Below are positions 1 to 7,592 of a DNA stretch of 13,760 nt, piece by piece. Made by a program: the position numbers and the translations under genes. The notes beneath the pieces were generated by a model that was not told the origin of the DNA, made no database searches, and was given only the letters and a program-made list of their open reading frames with translations. This DNA is from CAYGGE01 sp966250865 (GTDB taxonomy: Bacteria; Patescibacteriota; UBA1384; CAYGGE01): contig CBINIT010000027.1 of the NCBI GenBank assembly GCA_966250865.1, forward strand, positions 1 through 13,760, written 5' to 3'. Position 1 is the first letter of the stretch; every line of letters begins with the position of its first letter.

Positions 1-88
1 CCGTTTGATATATACTTTTTGTACTCTGCATTCATCTTACTACAAGTTGAGGAAAACGAAAAATGTGTAAATTGTGGCGATTATGGTC

Positions 89-117
89 TTGATCGGGACG
101 GTAATCTATGCTATAGT
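89..117 (+). promoter_or_regulatory. Sigma70-type promoter of the tRNA-fMet unit
   Basis: TTGATC (89-94), a 17-bp spacer and TATAGT (112-117) are seen, with an extended -10 TGC at 109-111. The predicted transcription start is about 124, only a few bases before the tRNA at 129, which is typical of tRNA promoters. Bases 1-88 upstream show no feature I can support. Confidence 0.7.
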
Positions 118-128
118 CACTACTGTGG

Positions 129-205
<77 letters not shown>

Positions 206-278
206 ATTTCTCGTTGTCTTGTTGTCTCGTTTTCTAGTAGGAACCGTCTGTTTAAACCAGAGACTAGTAACACGGGGG

Positions 279-304
279 AGCCAGACAACTTTTCATATCT
301 GGCT
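279..304 (+). other. Hairpin overlapping the 5' end of the second tRNA
   Basis: AGCCAGA (279-285) can pair with TCTGGCT (298-304) across a 12-nt loop. The 3' arm includes the first four bases of the tRNA, so this fold competes with its acceptor stem. The rest of the 95-nt spacer between the tRNAs (206-300) holds a T-rich run and a GTTTAAAC palindrome. I see no clear promoter there, so the two tRNAs are probably one transcript. Confidence 0.4.
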
Positions 305-375
305 GCGTAGCTCAGTGGTAGAGCGGAGGACTCATAAGCCTTAGGTCGGTGGTCCGAATCCACCCGCAGCCACCA
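301..375 (+). tRNA. tRNA with CAT anticodon (elongator Met, less likely Ile2)
   Basis: The acceptor GGCTGCG (301-307) pairs perfectly with CGCAGCC (365-371). D stem GCTC/GAGC, anticodon loop CTCATAA (331-337, CAT at 333-335), T stem GGTGG/CCACC, discriminator A372 and encoded CCA (373-375) are all present. The acceptor resembles E. coli elongator tRNA-Met (GGCTACG), and U4:A69 differs from the C4:G69 of E. coli tRNA-Ile2, so I favour Met. Ile2, read after lysidine modification, is not excluded. Two positions are odd: A31 faces G39 at the top of the anticodon stem (330/338), and the T loop is TCCGAAT, with C at the nearly invariant U55 (354). Confidence 0.85.
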
Positions 376-416
376 GATGCTATGTACCAACAAACAGGTT
401 GGTGCATGCCATCTGG
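373..416 (+). other. 19-bp hairpin directly 3' of the second tRNA
   Basis: Bases 373-391 pair with 398-416 (one C/C mismatch, two G-T wobbles) around loop AAACAG. The left arm starts with the tRNA's encoded CCA, so the fold hides the tRNA 3' end. No T tract follows (ACTTGCC), so it is not a standard terminator. It may be a processing or stability element. The remaining stretch to ftsH (417-513) shows only weak promoter-like hexamers. Confidence 0.6.
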
Positions 417-513
417 ACTTGCCTTGGTAATTTTACCCATGGCGAACGAATGAACTTTTTGCCAGAATAGTAGTCAATGAAAACGGAATACCCGTAGAGC
501 TAGAGGAGTATTC

Positions 514-2361
514 GTGAAACCAAAGAACTCTCTTACCAAAAATATCGTCTACCTTATCCTGGCCTTCGTCATTATCTCCGGCTTCTATATCTTTGCTGGA
601 TATAAGCCGACGCAAATCAAAGAAGTGAACATTTCACAGGTTACCGAAGAGATCCGCAAGGGAACTGTCGAGAAAGTTACGATTGACGGCAACAAGATTC
701 TGGCTAAGCAAAAAGATGGGACGATGCTCCAGGCTTACAAAGAGGAAAGTGCGACCCTTAAAGATTATGAAATTACACCCGATAAGGTTTCGATCGATGT
801 GAAGAACCCAAATCGTGGTGATGTCTGGGCCTCGCTTTTGTCTACGATAGTTCCGCTTGCCCTGTTTGGTGGTGTCCTTTGGTTCATGATTCGTTCGGCG
901 CAAGGCGCTAACGGTCGCGCCATGTCCTTTGGCCGATCGAGTGCCAAACTCTTTGTTCCTGGCAGCAAGCGGACGACCTTTGCCGATGTTGCTGGACTTG
1001 AAGAGGCAAAGCAGGAATTAACCGAAGTCGTTGATTTCTTGAAGAGCCCGGATAAGTTCAAAAAGCTTGGGGCGGAAATTCCAAAGGGCGTGCTCTTGGT
1101 TGGCCCAGCTGGTGTCGGTAAGACGCTGTTGGCTCGCGCCGTAGCCGGTGAGGCTGGCGTACCGTTCTTCACTATCTCCGCTTCTGAGTTTGTTGAAATG
1201 TTTGTCGGCGTTGGTGCTGCTCGCGTTCGTGACCTTTTCCAGAAGGCGAAACGCAACTCACCGGCAGTGCTCTTTATCGATGAAATGGATGCGGTCGGCC
1301 GTCAGCGTGGGGCTGGTCTCGGTGGCTCGCATGATGAGCGAGAGCAAACCCTCAACCAAATCTTGGTTGAAATGGATGGCTTTGAGCCAAACCAAGGGGT
1401 TATCGTCCTCGCAGCCACGAACCGACCCGATGTACTTGACCCTGCGCTACTTCGACCGGGACGCTTTGATCGTAAAGTCGTTTTGGGTAATCCCGATAAG
1501 AAGGAGCGTGAGCTGATACTCGGTATCCACGCTAAGAATAAGCCATTAGCCGAAGATGTTGACTTAGCAAAGGTTGCTTCTTCGACTATCGGCATGAGCG
1601 GTGCAGAGCTCAAGAATGTCATGAACGAAGCCGCTATCTTGACGGCTCGTGACGGCAAAAAGGTTATCACTCAGCACTATCTGAACTTGGCAATTGAAAA
1701 AGTCATGATCGGACCAGAGCGTAAGAGCCATATCTTATCTCAAAAAGAGAAAGAGATTACTGCTATTCACGAAGGTGGTCACGCGATCGTTGGTCATGTC
1801 CTTCCCTACTGTGATCCAATCCACAAGATTTCGGTGGTGAGTCGTGGCATGGCAGCCGGCTACACCTGGAGTTTACCACAAGAAGATGTTCATCTTTATC
1901 CAAAACAAAAATTCCTGGACGACCTCGCCTCAATGCTCGGTGGCCGGGTTGCTGAACAGCTTGTCTTTGGTGAGATCACCACTGGCGCAGAAAACGACTT
2001 GATGCGGGCGACTCGTATTGCTCGCCGCATGGTTACTCAGTATGGCATGAGCGAGAAGCTTGGTCCACTTACCTATGGTGAGCGCGAACAACAGGTCTTC
2101 TTGGGTCGCGACTGGGCCGAGCAGCGAACTTATTCAGACGAGGTAGCGGCAGCGATCGATGCTGAGGTTAAACAGATTATGACCGATGCCTATAAGCGTG
2201 CTGAAGAGATTTTGGCTAAGCACAAGAAGTTTCTCCAAGAGCTCGCTGATACCTTGATGAAGGATGAAACAGTAGAAGCCGATCAATTTGCTGACATGTT
2301 TGAAAAGTCGACTGGTAAAAAAGCGCCGAAGAAAGAGCTAGCGCCTTCGGAAGTCGTCTAG
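514..2361 (+). CDS. ftsH: ATP-dependent zinc metalloprotease FtsH
   Basis: FtsH is a membrane-anchored AAA+ protease that extracts and degrades damaged membrane proteins and short-lived regulators, acting as a hexamer facing the cytosol. At 615 aa it has the usual length. It has TM1 (about 10-29), an external domain (30-103) and TM2 (about 104-126). The AAA+ domain has Walker A GPAGVGKT (197-204), pore loop FVGVG, Walker B with DEMDA (usually DEIDA), and the second region of homology with arginine fingers near R316/R319. The zinc site is HEGGH (419-423; HEAGH is commoner), with the third ligand D495 in GAENDL. The start is GTG, supported by AGAGGAG (502-508) five bases upstream. It follows two tRNAs and ends at its own terminator. 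No convincing promoter is seen, so read-through from the tRNA unit is possible. Confidence 0.97.
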   Translation: MKPKNSLTKNIVYLILAFVIISGFYIFAGYKPTQIKEVNISQVTEEIRKGTVEKVTIDGNKILAKQKDGTMLQAYKEESATLKDYEITPDKVSIDVKNPNRGDVWASLLSTIVPLALFGGVLWFMIRSAQGANGRAMSFGRSSAKLFVPGSKRTTFADVAGLEEAKQELTEVVDFLKSPDKFKKLGAEIPKGVLLVGPAGVGKTLLARAVAGEAGVPFFTISASEFVEMFVGVGAARVRDLFQKAKRNSPAVLFIDEMDAVGRQRGAGLGGSHDEREQTLNQILVEMDGFEPNQGVIVLAATNRPDVLDPALLRPGRFDRKVVLGNPDKKERELILGIHAKNKPLAEDVDLAKVASSTIGMSGAELKNVMNEAAILTARDGKKVITQHYLNLAIEKVMIGPERKSHILSQKEKEITAIHEGGHAIVGHVLPYCDPIHKISVVSRGMAAGYTWSLPQEDVHLYPKQKFLDDLASMLGGRVAEQLVFGEITTGAENDLMRATRIARRMVTQYGMSEKLGPLTYGEREQQVFLGRDWAEQRTYSDEVAAAIDAEVKQIMTDAYKRAEEILAKHKKFLQELADTLMKDETVEADQFADMFEKSTGKKAPKKELAPSEVV

Positions 2362-2380
2362 TCGAATAGCCTTTATCTTT

Positions 2381-2405
2381 GAGGACCGGTTCGCCGGTCC
2401 TCTTT
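2381..2405 (+). terminator. Rho-independent terminator after ftsH
   Basis: GAGGACCGG (2381-2389), a TTCG tetraloop and CCGGTCCTC (2394-2402) form a perfect 9-bp stem with a very stable loop. Only a short TTT follows, so the U tract is weak. It lies 20 bp after the ftsH stop. Confidence 0.8.
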
Positions 2406-2440
2406 GAGTGTGCGTTACGGGTGAAAAGAAGAGCTAAATA

Positions 2441-2449
2441 TGTTATGGT
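2441..2449 (+). promoter_or_regulatory. Candidate extended -10 promoter of the FIST cassette
   Basis: TGT followed by TATGGT (2444-2449) fits an extended -10 element. No good -35 is seen at 16-18 bp. A start near 2456 would give a leader of about 33 nt. The position just after the ftsH terminator is where a promoter for the next operon is expected. Confidence 0.4.
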
Positions 2450-2488
2450 AGATACAAGAACAGCTATGCGCTCCTAAGGAGGGAGATA

Positions 2489-3679
2489 ATGGCTCTTCTT
2501 TCTGCAACTGGAAGAAGCAAGCATCCTGATGCTACAGTAGCCGCTAATGAGGCGGTTACTCAGGCTCTAAACAAGCTCGGTAAGAACCCGCCGAGCCTTG
2601 CTTTGTTATTTGCCTCAGTTTCCTACGATCAGCAGCGGCTTCTTCGGTCGTTTCGCTCGGCCTTGCCAGCAGATGTACAGCTTGTCGGTTGCTCGGATGC
2701 GGGAGAGATTACGGAGGAAGGGCCAGAGAAAAAGTCCGTAGCTCTCATGCTTATCTCTGCGCCTACGCTTAAAATCTATACGGCTGTTGCCGGTGATATC
2801 GCTACTGATCCTGAAGCGGCGGGCCGTGATATCGCTACTCAAATTCAAACCCAGGCTGGTGGTAAACCAAAGGTGTTCTTTATGCTGCCTGATGGTTTAG
2901 ATGGCGATGGTGCCGCGATTGTGAAGGGCGTTCAATCAGTTTTTGGCGTGAACTACCGATTTGTGGGTGGTTCGGCGGGTGACGACTTTTTGTTCCGCAA
3001 AACCTATCAGTATCATCAAGATAAAGTACATTCAGGAACGATTGTTGGTGTGGGTATCGATGGTGATGTGGCCGCGGGGATCGGTGTGCGTCATGGGTGG
3101 AAGGCGTTTGGAATTAGCCATAAAGTAACAAAGGCTAAAGGCAATGTTGTTTACGAGATTGATCACCAGCCGGCCATTAGTATATACGAAGAGTACTTCG
3201 GGAAAGATAACGCCGATCTTCTCAAGGTAGGCTCACTTGCCCGCTTATCCCTTACCTTCCCTTTGGGTATGCAAGTCCCCGAGAGTCATGAGTGGCTGAT
3301 TCGAGACCCGTTATCGGTAGATGATAATGGGGCTATTACTTGTGCTGCAGCCATCCCTCAAGGGGCAGAAATCCAGATTATGCTCGGTGGCAAAGAAGAG
3401 GCGATAGCTGCGTCGCAGGAGGCGGCCAAGCAGGCGTTGGCCGATCTAGGAAATCATGTGCCAAAGGCAATCATTAATTTTAACTGTATTGCGAGAAGCC
3501 GTCTATTTGGTCTTCATGCTGGCGAAGAAACGAAGACCATCATCAGTGCAGTTGGTTCAGGCACACCGTTAATCGGGTGTTACACCTATGGTGAGCAGGC
3601 TCCACTCGGTGAAGATGTAAAGACCTGCCAAACTGGTTTTCATAATGAGACCACCGTTATTTTGGTCTTAGGAGAGTAA
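2489..3679 (+). CDS. FIST domain signal-transduction sensor protein
   Basis: This 396-aa soluble protein has FIST N (about 20-200) and FIST C (about 220-385) domains, a ligand-binding module predicted to sense small molecules such as amino acids. Visible family motifs are VGCSDAGEI (66-74), FVGGSAGDD (158-166), FNCIAR (331-336), IGCYTYGEQ (362-370) and the closing HNETTV. There is no signal peptide or membrane segment, so it acts in the cytosol. Translation starts at ATG with a strong AAGGAGG (2476-2482) six bases away. It is the first gene of a tight cassette with a histidine kinase (8 bp downstream) and a receiver, which suggests it supplies ligand status to the kinase. A 14-nt direct repeat encodes a repeated DIAT at residues 103-117. 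The family call is firm; the ligand is unknown. Confidence 0.9.
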   Translation: MALLSATGRSKHPDATVAANEAVTQALNKLGKNPPSLALLFASVSYDQQRLLRSFRSALPADVQLVGCSDAGEITEEGPEKKSVALMLISAPTLKIYTAVAGDIATDPEAAGRDIATQIQTQAGGKPKVFFMLPDGLDGDGAAIVKGVQSVFGVNYRFVGGSAGDDFLFRKTYQYHQDKVHSGTIVGVGIDGDVAAGIGVRHGWKAFGISHKVTKAKGNVVYEIDHQPAISIYEEYFGKDNADLLKVGSLARLSLTFPLGMQVPESHEWLIRDPLSVDDNGAITCAAAIPQGAEIQIMLGGKEEAIAASQEAAKQALADLGNHVPKAIINFNCIARSRLFGLHAGEETKTIISAVGSGTPLIGCYTYGEQAPLGEDVKTCQTGFHNETTVILVLGE

Positions 3680-3687
3680 CGCCTTTA

Positions 3688-5031
3688 ATGAAACTTTTTC
3701 CATTTAAACATAAGCGCCGCCCAAAGGCGCATAAGGCTACTCAGGATCAAAAAGCACTTGAGCAAAGTGCGCGCATATTGTTACGTCGGAACTTTGAACT
3801 GACCCAGATGAATGATCGCTTCGATAAGCAGATCCTTCAACTTAAGGTACTTCAAGAATCGATTCTTCTTGCTAACCAAACTAAAGATGTCCATGCCATC
3901 TTTGAATCGATTGGACGGCTATTACTTAAGCATGTGAACTACGACCGCTTCTTTGTTATCGTTAAGACAGAAAAAAGCTTTGCGCCAGTTGCTGCCGTAG
4001 GCTTTGATGACGCGCCATTCAATGAACGATTTTCTCGTCTCCAGCAGTCTGACGCACTAACTAAGCTCTTTGGTGGGCAGCCGTCGTGGCTTCTTGATCC
4101 CTCGGGCGATCCATTGGCAAACGAAGTCCTAGGCGCGTTGAATGTCAGCTCAGTGGCTCTGATGCGACTTTCGACCCGACAGCACGACGCCATGCTCGGT
4201 GTCTGTATGGACCAGCCAATTGATGCGCTTTCGCTCGACGATGTCGATTTCCTCTTCTTACTGGTTGGCCAGCTTTCGGCGGTCATTGAGAATATCGATA
4301 GCTTTAACCTATTGCAGGCGCAGTATAAAGAACTTCGGCAGCTGGATAAGGCAAAGACTATCTTCTTGTCGATCGCCTCGCATCAGCTGCGAACTCCGCT
4401 TTCAGTGATGAAGTTTGCGATTAGCTTCTTGGTTGGCCAACAGGCTGGTACTCTGAACCCAAAGCAGCTTGAGATGGTTGAAGAAATGAAAAAGAGTAAT
4501 CTCCGGCTGATCAACTTGGTGAACAATCTTCTCAGCGTTACTCGTATCCAAGAAGGACGAATTAGGGTTAATCCAGAACAGTTTAACCTTGCTTCACTTA
4601 TCCAAGAGATCACAAAAGATTATGAAGAACAGCGGTCGAAAAAGGGTGTTACTATTGTGGCTACCATCCCACCCGAGATCAGCCTTACCGCCGACAAAAT
4701 GCTCATCCGGGAAGCACTTGCCAACCTCGTGAGTAATGGTATTAAGTATAATAAAGATAGCGGACACCTTGTGATCCAAGCGCGCCAGGAAGCGGGTCGG
4801 GTGATTGTTAACGTAATGGATACCGGTATTGGCGTGCCCAAGGAAGATATGAATCGGCTATTTAGTGCCTTCTATCGCAGCGAACGAGCATCGGTTGTTG
4901 ATCCGGAAGGCGTAGGTCTTGGGCTCTATGTAACTCGTGAATTTATTCGACTCCACCACGGTGAGGTTGTTGCCGCGAGTGAACCAGACAGAGGAACGGC
5001 ATTTACTATTGTTTTACCGAATAAAATATAA
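3688..5031 (+). CDS. Cytosolic GAF-domain sensor histidine kinase
   Basis: The 447-aa kinase has no membrane segment. It has a basic N-terminus (1-17), a coiled coil (about 20-62) and a GAF-like sensor domain (about 64-205). A second short helix (206-224) leads to the HisKA dimerisation domain with the phosphorylated H232 in SHQLRTPLS. The HATPase_c domain shows the N box NLVSNGIKYN (key N350), G1 DTGIG (378-382), an F box around FSAFYRS and G2 GVGLGL (408-413). All catalytic boxes are intact. It starts 8 bp after the FIST stop; the Shine-Dalgarno-like GGAGAG sits inside the end of the FIST gene. The GAF and FIST partners imply an intracellular, not extracellular, stimulus, passed to the receiver encoded next. 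The signal is unknown. Confidence 0.93.
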   Translation: MKLFPFKHKRRPKAHKATQDQKALEQSARILLRRNFELTQMNDRFDKQILQLKVLQESILLANQTKDVHAIFESIGRLLLKHVNYDRFFVIVKTEKSFAPVAAVGFDDAPFNERFSRLQQSDALTKLFGGQPSWLLDPSGDPLANEVLGALNVSSVALMRLSTRQHDAMLGVCMDQPIDALSLDDVDFLFLLVGQLSAVIENIDSFNLLQAQYKELRQLDKAKTIFLSIASHQLRTPLSVMKFAISFLVGQQAGTLNPKQLEMVEEMKKSNLRLINLVNNLLSVTRIQEGRIRVNPEQFNLASLIQEITKDYEEQRSKKGVTIVATIPPEISLTADKMLIREALANLVSNGIKYNKDSGHLVIQARQEAGRVIVNVMDTGIGVPKEDMNRLFSAFYRSERASVVDPEGVGLGLYVTREFIRLHHGEVVAASEPDRGTAFTIVLPNKI

Positions 5032-5039
5032 GGAGGGTT

Positions 5040-5438
5040 ATGGACCCCCAGGCTCAGAAAACTGTTTTAATTGCTGAAGATGAACCATTTCTTCATAAAA
5101 TGCTTGTCCAAACATTTGAGCTTGCCGGCTTTAAGGTCCTGCCGGCGATGGATGGTGAGGTTGCGCTGAATTATGCATTAACTCAACATCCAGACATTTC
5201 TATTCTTGATATTCTTATGCCGAAGCTGGATGGCGTACGGGTATTGCAGCGGATGCGACAAGATCTTTGGGGGAGGAACGCCTTAATTATCATGCTGACA
5301 AACCTTACGGCTGATGATCAGATCACGAAAGCCATGGCCGCTACGCCGCCGTCGTACTATTTTGTGAAATCAAATATGGAGCCTGATCAACTGCTCGGCA
5401 AAGTTACGGAGATGTTAGCTCAAACGCCTGCGGCATAA
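5040..5438 (+). CDS. Single-domain response regulator (CheY-like receiver)
   Basis: The 132-aa protein is one receiver domain and nothing else. It shows the acidic pair E13/D14, phosphoacceptor D57 (ILDILMPKLDG), switch T87 (MLTN) and conserved K110. K110 is followed by Ser and not the usual Pro, within a slightly extended beta5 region (TPPSYYFVKS). With no DNA-binding or enzymatic output, it must act by protein contact or as a phosphate shuttle. The ribosome site AAGGAGGG overlaps the kinase stop codon TAA (5029-5031) and lies only two bases from the ATG, so translation is probably coupled to the kinase gene. It is the likely target of the kinase H232 and the last gene before the bidirectional terminator. 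Confidence 0.93.
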   Translation: MDPQAQKTVLIAEDEPFLHKMLVQTFELAGFKVLPAMDGEVALNYALTQHPDISILDILMPKLDGVRVLQRMRQDLWGRNALIIMLTNLTADDQITKAMAATPPSYYFVKSNMEPDQLLGKVTEMLAQTPAA

Positions 5439-5446
5439 TCGAGAAA

Positions 5447-5491
5447 TACCAGAACTAAAAAACGGCTACTCGCCGTTTTTTAGTTCTGGTA
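5447..5491. terminator. Bidirectional terminator between the response regulator and the FAD oxidoreductase
   Basis: A perfect 20-bp inverted repeat (5447-5466 with 5472-5491) surrounds loop TACTC. The core is AAAAAACGGC / GCCGTTTTTT, so each strand carries a GC stem followed by six Ts. It sits between two convergent genes, ending the signalling cassette on + and the redox operon on -. Confidence 0.93.
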
Positions 5492-5500
5492 GGTACTCTT

Positions 5501-6859
5501 CTATTCCAGAGATGAACAAGCTATCTTAATCGTTTCAGAAAAAGTCGGGAAGGCATGAATCATGCTAGCGATGTCGCTGGCTTTCGCGCGCAGCTTCATC
5601 GCAAGAGCGAGTTCATGAATCATCTCGCCGGCTCGTGGTCCAACTATTGAAGCGCCAATAATCTTTTCATTTTTATCTGTCAGTACTTTTACGAAGCCGT
5701 TCATCTCGTTTTCGGTGTTGGCTCGGCCGACAATGGCAATTGGTGCTACACCTTTTTTGTATGCAATTTTCTTTTCTTTTATTTCATCTTCACTCATCCC
5801 CACCCCGGCAACTTCTGGATCAGTAAATACACAACGAGGCACTACGTCGTAGTTCGGTCGGATCTTGTTGTATGAGAAGGCGTTATGGGCTGCAATATGA
5901 CTTTGGTAAGAGGCGGTAGGCGTGTATTGGTAAGGCCCTACGACGTCACCAGCAGCGTAGATATGGCTTGCCGAGGTCTGAAGGTAGCTATTTACTTTGA
6001 TGCCGTGGTTATCGTATTTAATGCCGGCCTTTTCCAGGTCGAGATTGAGTGAGGGGCGCTTGCCTGTGGCAACAAGAATCTCTTCGACCACAATCGCCTC
6101 TTTTTTTGTGCCCTTCTCGACATGAACAACTTTTTTATCACCTTTTCTCTCAACGGCAGTAATTTTTGCTTCACAGTATATATCGACACCACGGTTTTCG
6201 AACAGCGCTTGAACCAGCCGACTGACGTCAGAATCGTCACGAACCAGGAGTCTCGGAGCGGCATCGGCCATGGTGACCTTGCTGCCAAAGGTAGAAAAGA
6301 TCTGCGCAAACTCACAACCGATCGGACCGCCGCCTATAATGAAGATAGATTTCGGCAGATGGTTAAAGTTCACGGCATGTTTAAAGGTAATGTAACCAGC
6401 TTCGTCGAGACCAGGAATAGGAGGAACAAAGACATCGGTGCCGGCAGCAATGAGGAAGTGTTTTGCGCTATAGGTCTTACCACCAGCTTCAACGGTGTGC
6501 GGGCCGGTAAATTTTGCCTTACCCATCACTACTGTCATACCATCTTCTTCAAACGAGGCTGCGCCTCTGGCTGCTCCAGTACGAGAAACGACTAAGTCTT
6601 TCCAGCGCTTCACTTTACTGTAATCAAGCGTTGCCTTCTCAACTAAGACGCCATACTGTTTAGCGTTTTGAACTGTCTCGTAGGTCTTTGCTGCATGAAG
6701 TAAGGCTTTTGTTGGCACGCAGGCAAAGTTGGGGCATTCGCCACCAATCGCTACCGATTCAAAGATAGCTACCGATTTATTGCGACTACGGGCATAATGA
6801 GCGCCGACTGACCCACCGGATCCGGAGCCAATCACAATTAAGTCAAAATCGTATTTCAC
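5501..6859 (-). CDS. MerA/Lpd-like FAD pyridine-nucleotide disulfide oxidoreductase
   Basis: This 452-aa flavoenzyme has an FAD Rossmann motif GSGSGG (11-16), the redox disulfide C42-PNFA-C47, an NAD(P) motif GGGPIG (176-181) and a second FAD motif AAGD (302-305). A C-terminal dimerisation domain follows. D199 lies where an acidic residue favours NADH. In dihydrolipoamide dehydrogenase the end reads HxHPT, with the catalytic base His next to Pro. Here it is H435-A-F437-P-T, so the base is replaced by Phe, as in MerA-like relatives that have Tyr. It also lacks the N-terminal HMA domain and terminal Cys pair of true mercuric reductase. The start is GTG with AGGAGGGG (6871-6864) four bases away. 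It is the last gene of the operon, 25 bp after a CcdA-like gene, which suggests a cytosolic disulfide reductase role. The substrate is unknown. Confidence 0.92.
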   Translation of the reverse strand: MKYDFDLIVIGSGSGGSVGAHYARSRNKSVAIFESVAIGGECPNFACVPTKALLHAAKTYETVQNAKQYGVLVEKATLDYSKVKRWKDLVVSRTGAARGAASFEEDGMTVVMGKAKFTGPHTVEAGGKTYSAKHFLIAAGTDVFVPPIPGLDEAGYITFKHAVNFNHLPKSIFIIGGGPIGCEFAQIFSTFGSKVTMADAAPRLLVRDDSDVSRLVQALFENRGVDIYCEAKITAVERKGDKKVVHVEKGTKKEAIVVEEILVATGKRPSLNLDLEKAGIKYDNHGIKVNSYLQTSASHIYAAGDVVGPYQYTPTASYQSHIAAHNAFSYNKIRPNYDVVPRCVFTDPEVAGVGMSEDEIKEKKIAYKKGVAPIAIVGRANTENEMNGFVKVLTDKNEKIIGASIVGPRAGEMIHELALAMKLRAKASDIASMIHAFPTFSETIKIACSSLE

Positions 6860-6884
6860 CTGTCCCCTCCTGTAAGTATCGATG

Positions 6885-7592
6885 TTAGCCTAAGTGCAGC
6901 GTTCCGTTAGCGATAAGAATTAAGAGCCAACCTAAGGCAACCAGTAGGAGGCCAATCGCCAGTCGCATATAGTGCTTATTATCTTGCTTCCACTGTTTAA
7001 TCTTGCCAAGCTCAACCCCGAAGATGACCAGCAGTAAGATGACTAAGAGCGGTGCAACGAAAATGAAGTTGTACAGTACGAGTAGCATGAAGGCACTGAA
7101 GTTAAAGTCGAGCGAAAGCATGGTGATGATCGCGAGGTAGGGTGCGCCCGTGCAGGGTAGTTCAACACCGGCGACAAAGGCACCGAGGAAGATGACGCCA
7201 GGAATCGTGATATTTTTCGAATATTTTTTAATCTTTTCTGCGAAGAAGTGAGGAATCTCCAGTGAGAAGCCCTGGCCATACCAGAAGAAGTCTTTAAGCT
7301 CAAGGATACCGGCAAATATTACCAAGGCGCCGACAGCCATGGAGATATACTCAGTAACCCAAAGAGGAATCGTTGTCAGGAAGTACATGAGCCCCAGGCC
7401 AGCGAGTAAGTACGTAACAAAGATGGCAAAGATGTAGAGACCACCGAGCATGAGGAGCCGGCCAATTGAACCCTTGCCGCTCAAGACAAGCGAAATCATT
7501 AGGATAAGTACGCCAATGGCGCAGGGGTTGATCGAGTCAATGGCGGCCGTACCGATAACGACGGAAAGCGTGGGTAGACTAATATCGAGCAT
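6885..7592 (-). CDS. CcdA/DsbD-type transmembrane thiol-disulfide transporter
   Basis: The 235-aa protein has about six membrane segments (roughly 8-36, 46-71, 79-98, 128-158, 165-193, 208-230). Two conserved cysteines lie in family positions: C24 in SINPCAIG and C147 in ELPCTGAPY. CcdA and the DsbD core use such a pair to carry electrons from cytosolic thioredoxin across the membrane to external thiol proteins. No thioredoxin is encoded in this window. The ATG lies inside the end of the upstream gene (14-bp overlap), with its AGGAG in that gene's coding sequence, so translation is coupled. Its neighbours are an external His/Cys protein upstream and an FAD disulfide reductase downstream, which fits a relay of reducing power outward. 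The family is confident; the partners are inferred from position. Confidence 0.9.
   Translation of the reverse strand: MLDISLPTLSVVIGTAAIDSINPCAIGVLILMISLVLSGKGSIGRLLMLGGLYIFAIFVTYLLAGLGLMYFLTTIPLWVTEYISMAVGALVIFAGILELKDFFWYGQGFSLEIPHFFAEKIKKYSKNITIPGVIFLGAFVAGVELPCTGAPYLAIITMLSLDFNFSAFMLLVLYNFIFVAPLLVILLLVIFGVELGKIKQWKQDNKHYMRLAIGLLLVALGWLLILIANGTLHLG

Noticed and set aside
63..92. Nine-codon frame with an upstream GAGGA before the first tRNA
   Set aside because: It is very short and its end overlaps the -35 box of the tRNA promoter; nothing else supports translation.
373..416. Rho-independent terminator after the second tRNA
   Set aside because: The stem is long but no T tract follows on either strand.
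765..1256. 163-codon minus-strand frame inside ftsH
   Set aside because: It is a shadow of a strongly conserved coding region, with no ribosome site or recognisable motif. The same holds for 6122-6595 (+), 9493-9831 (+) and similar frames inside the FAD and ATPase genes.
5501..6859. Mercuric reductase (merA) as a specific call
   Set aside because: There is no HMA domain, no C-terminal Cys pair and no merR or merT nearby, so only the broad family is supported.
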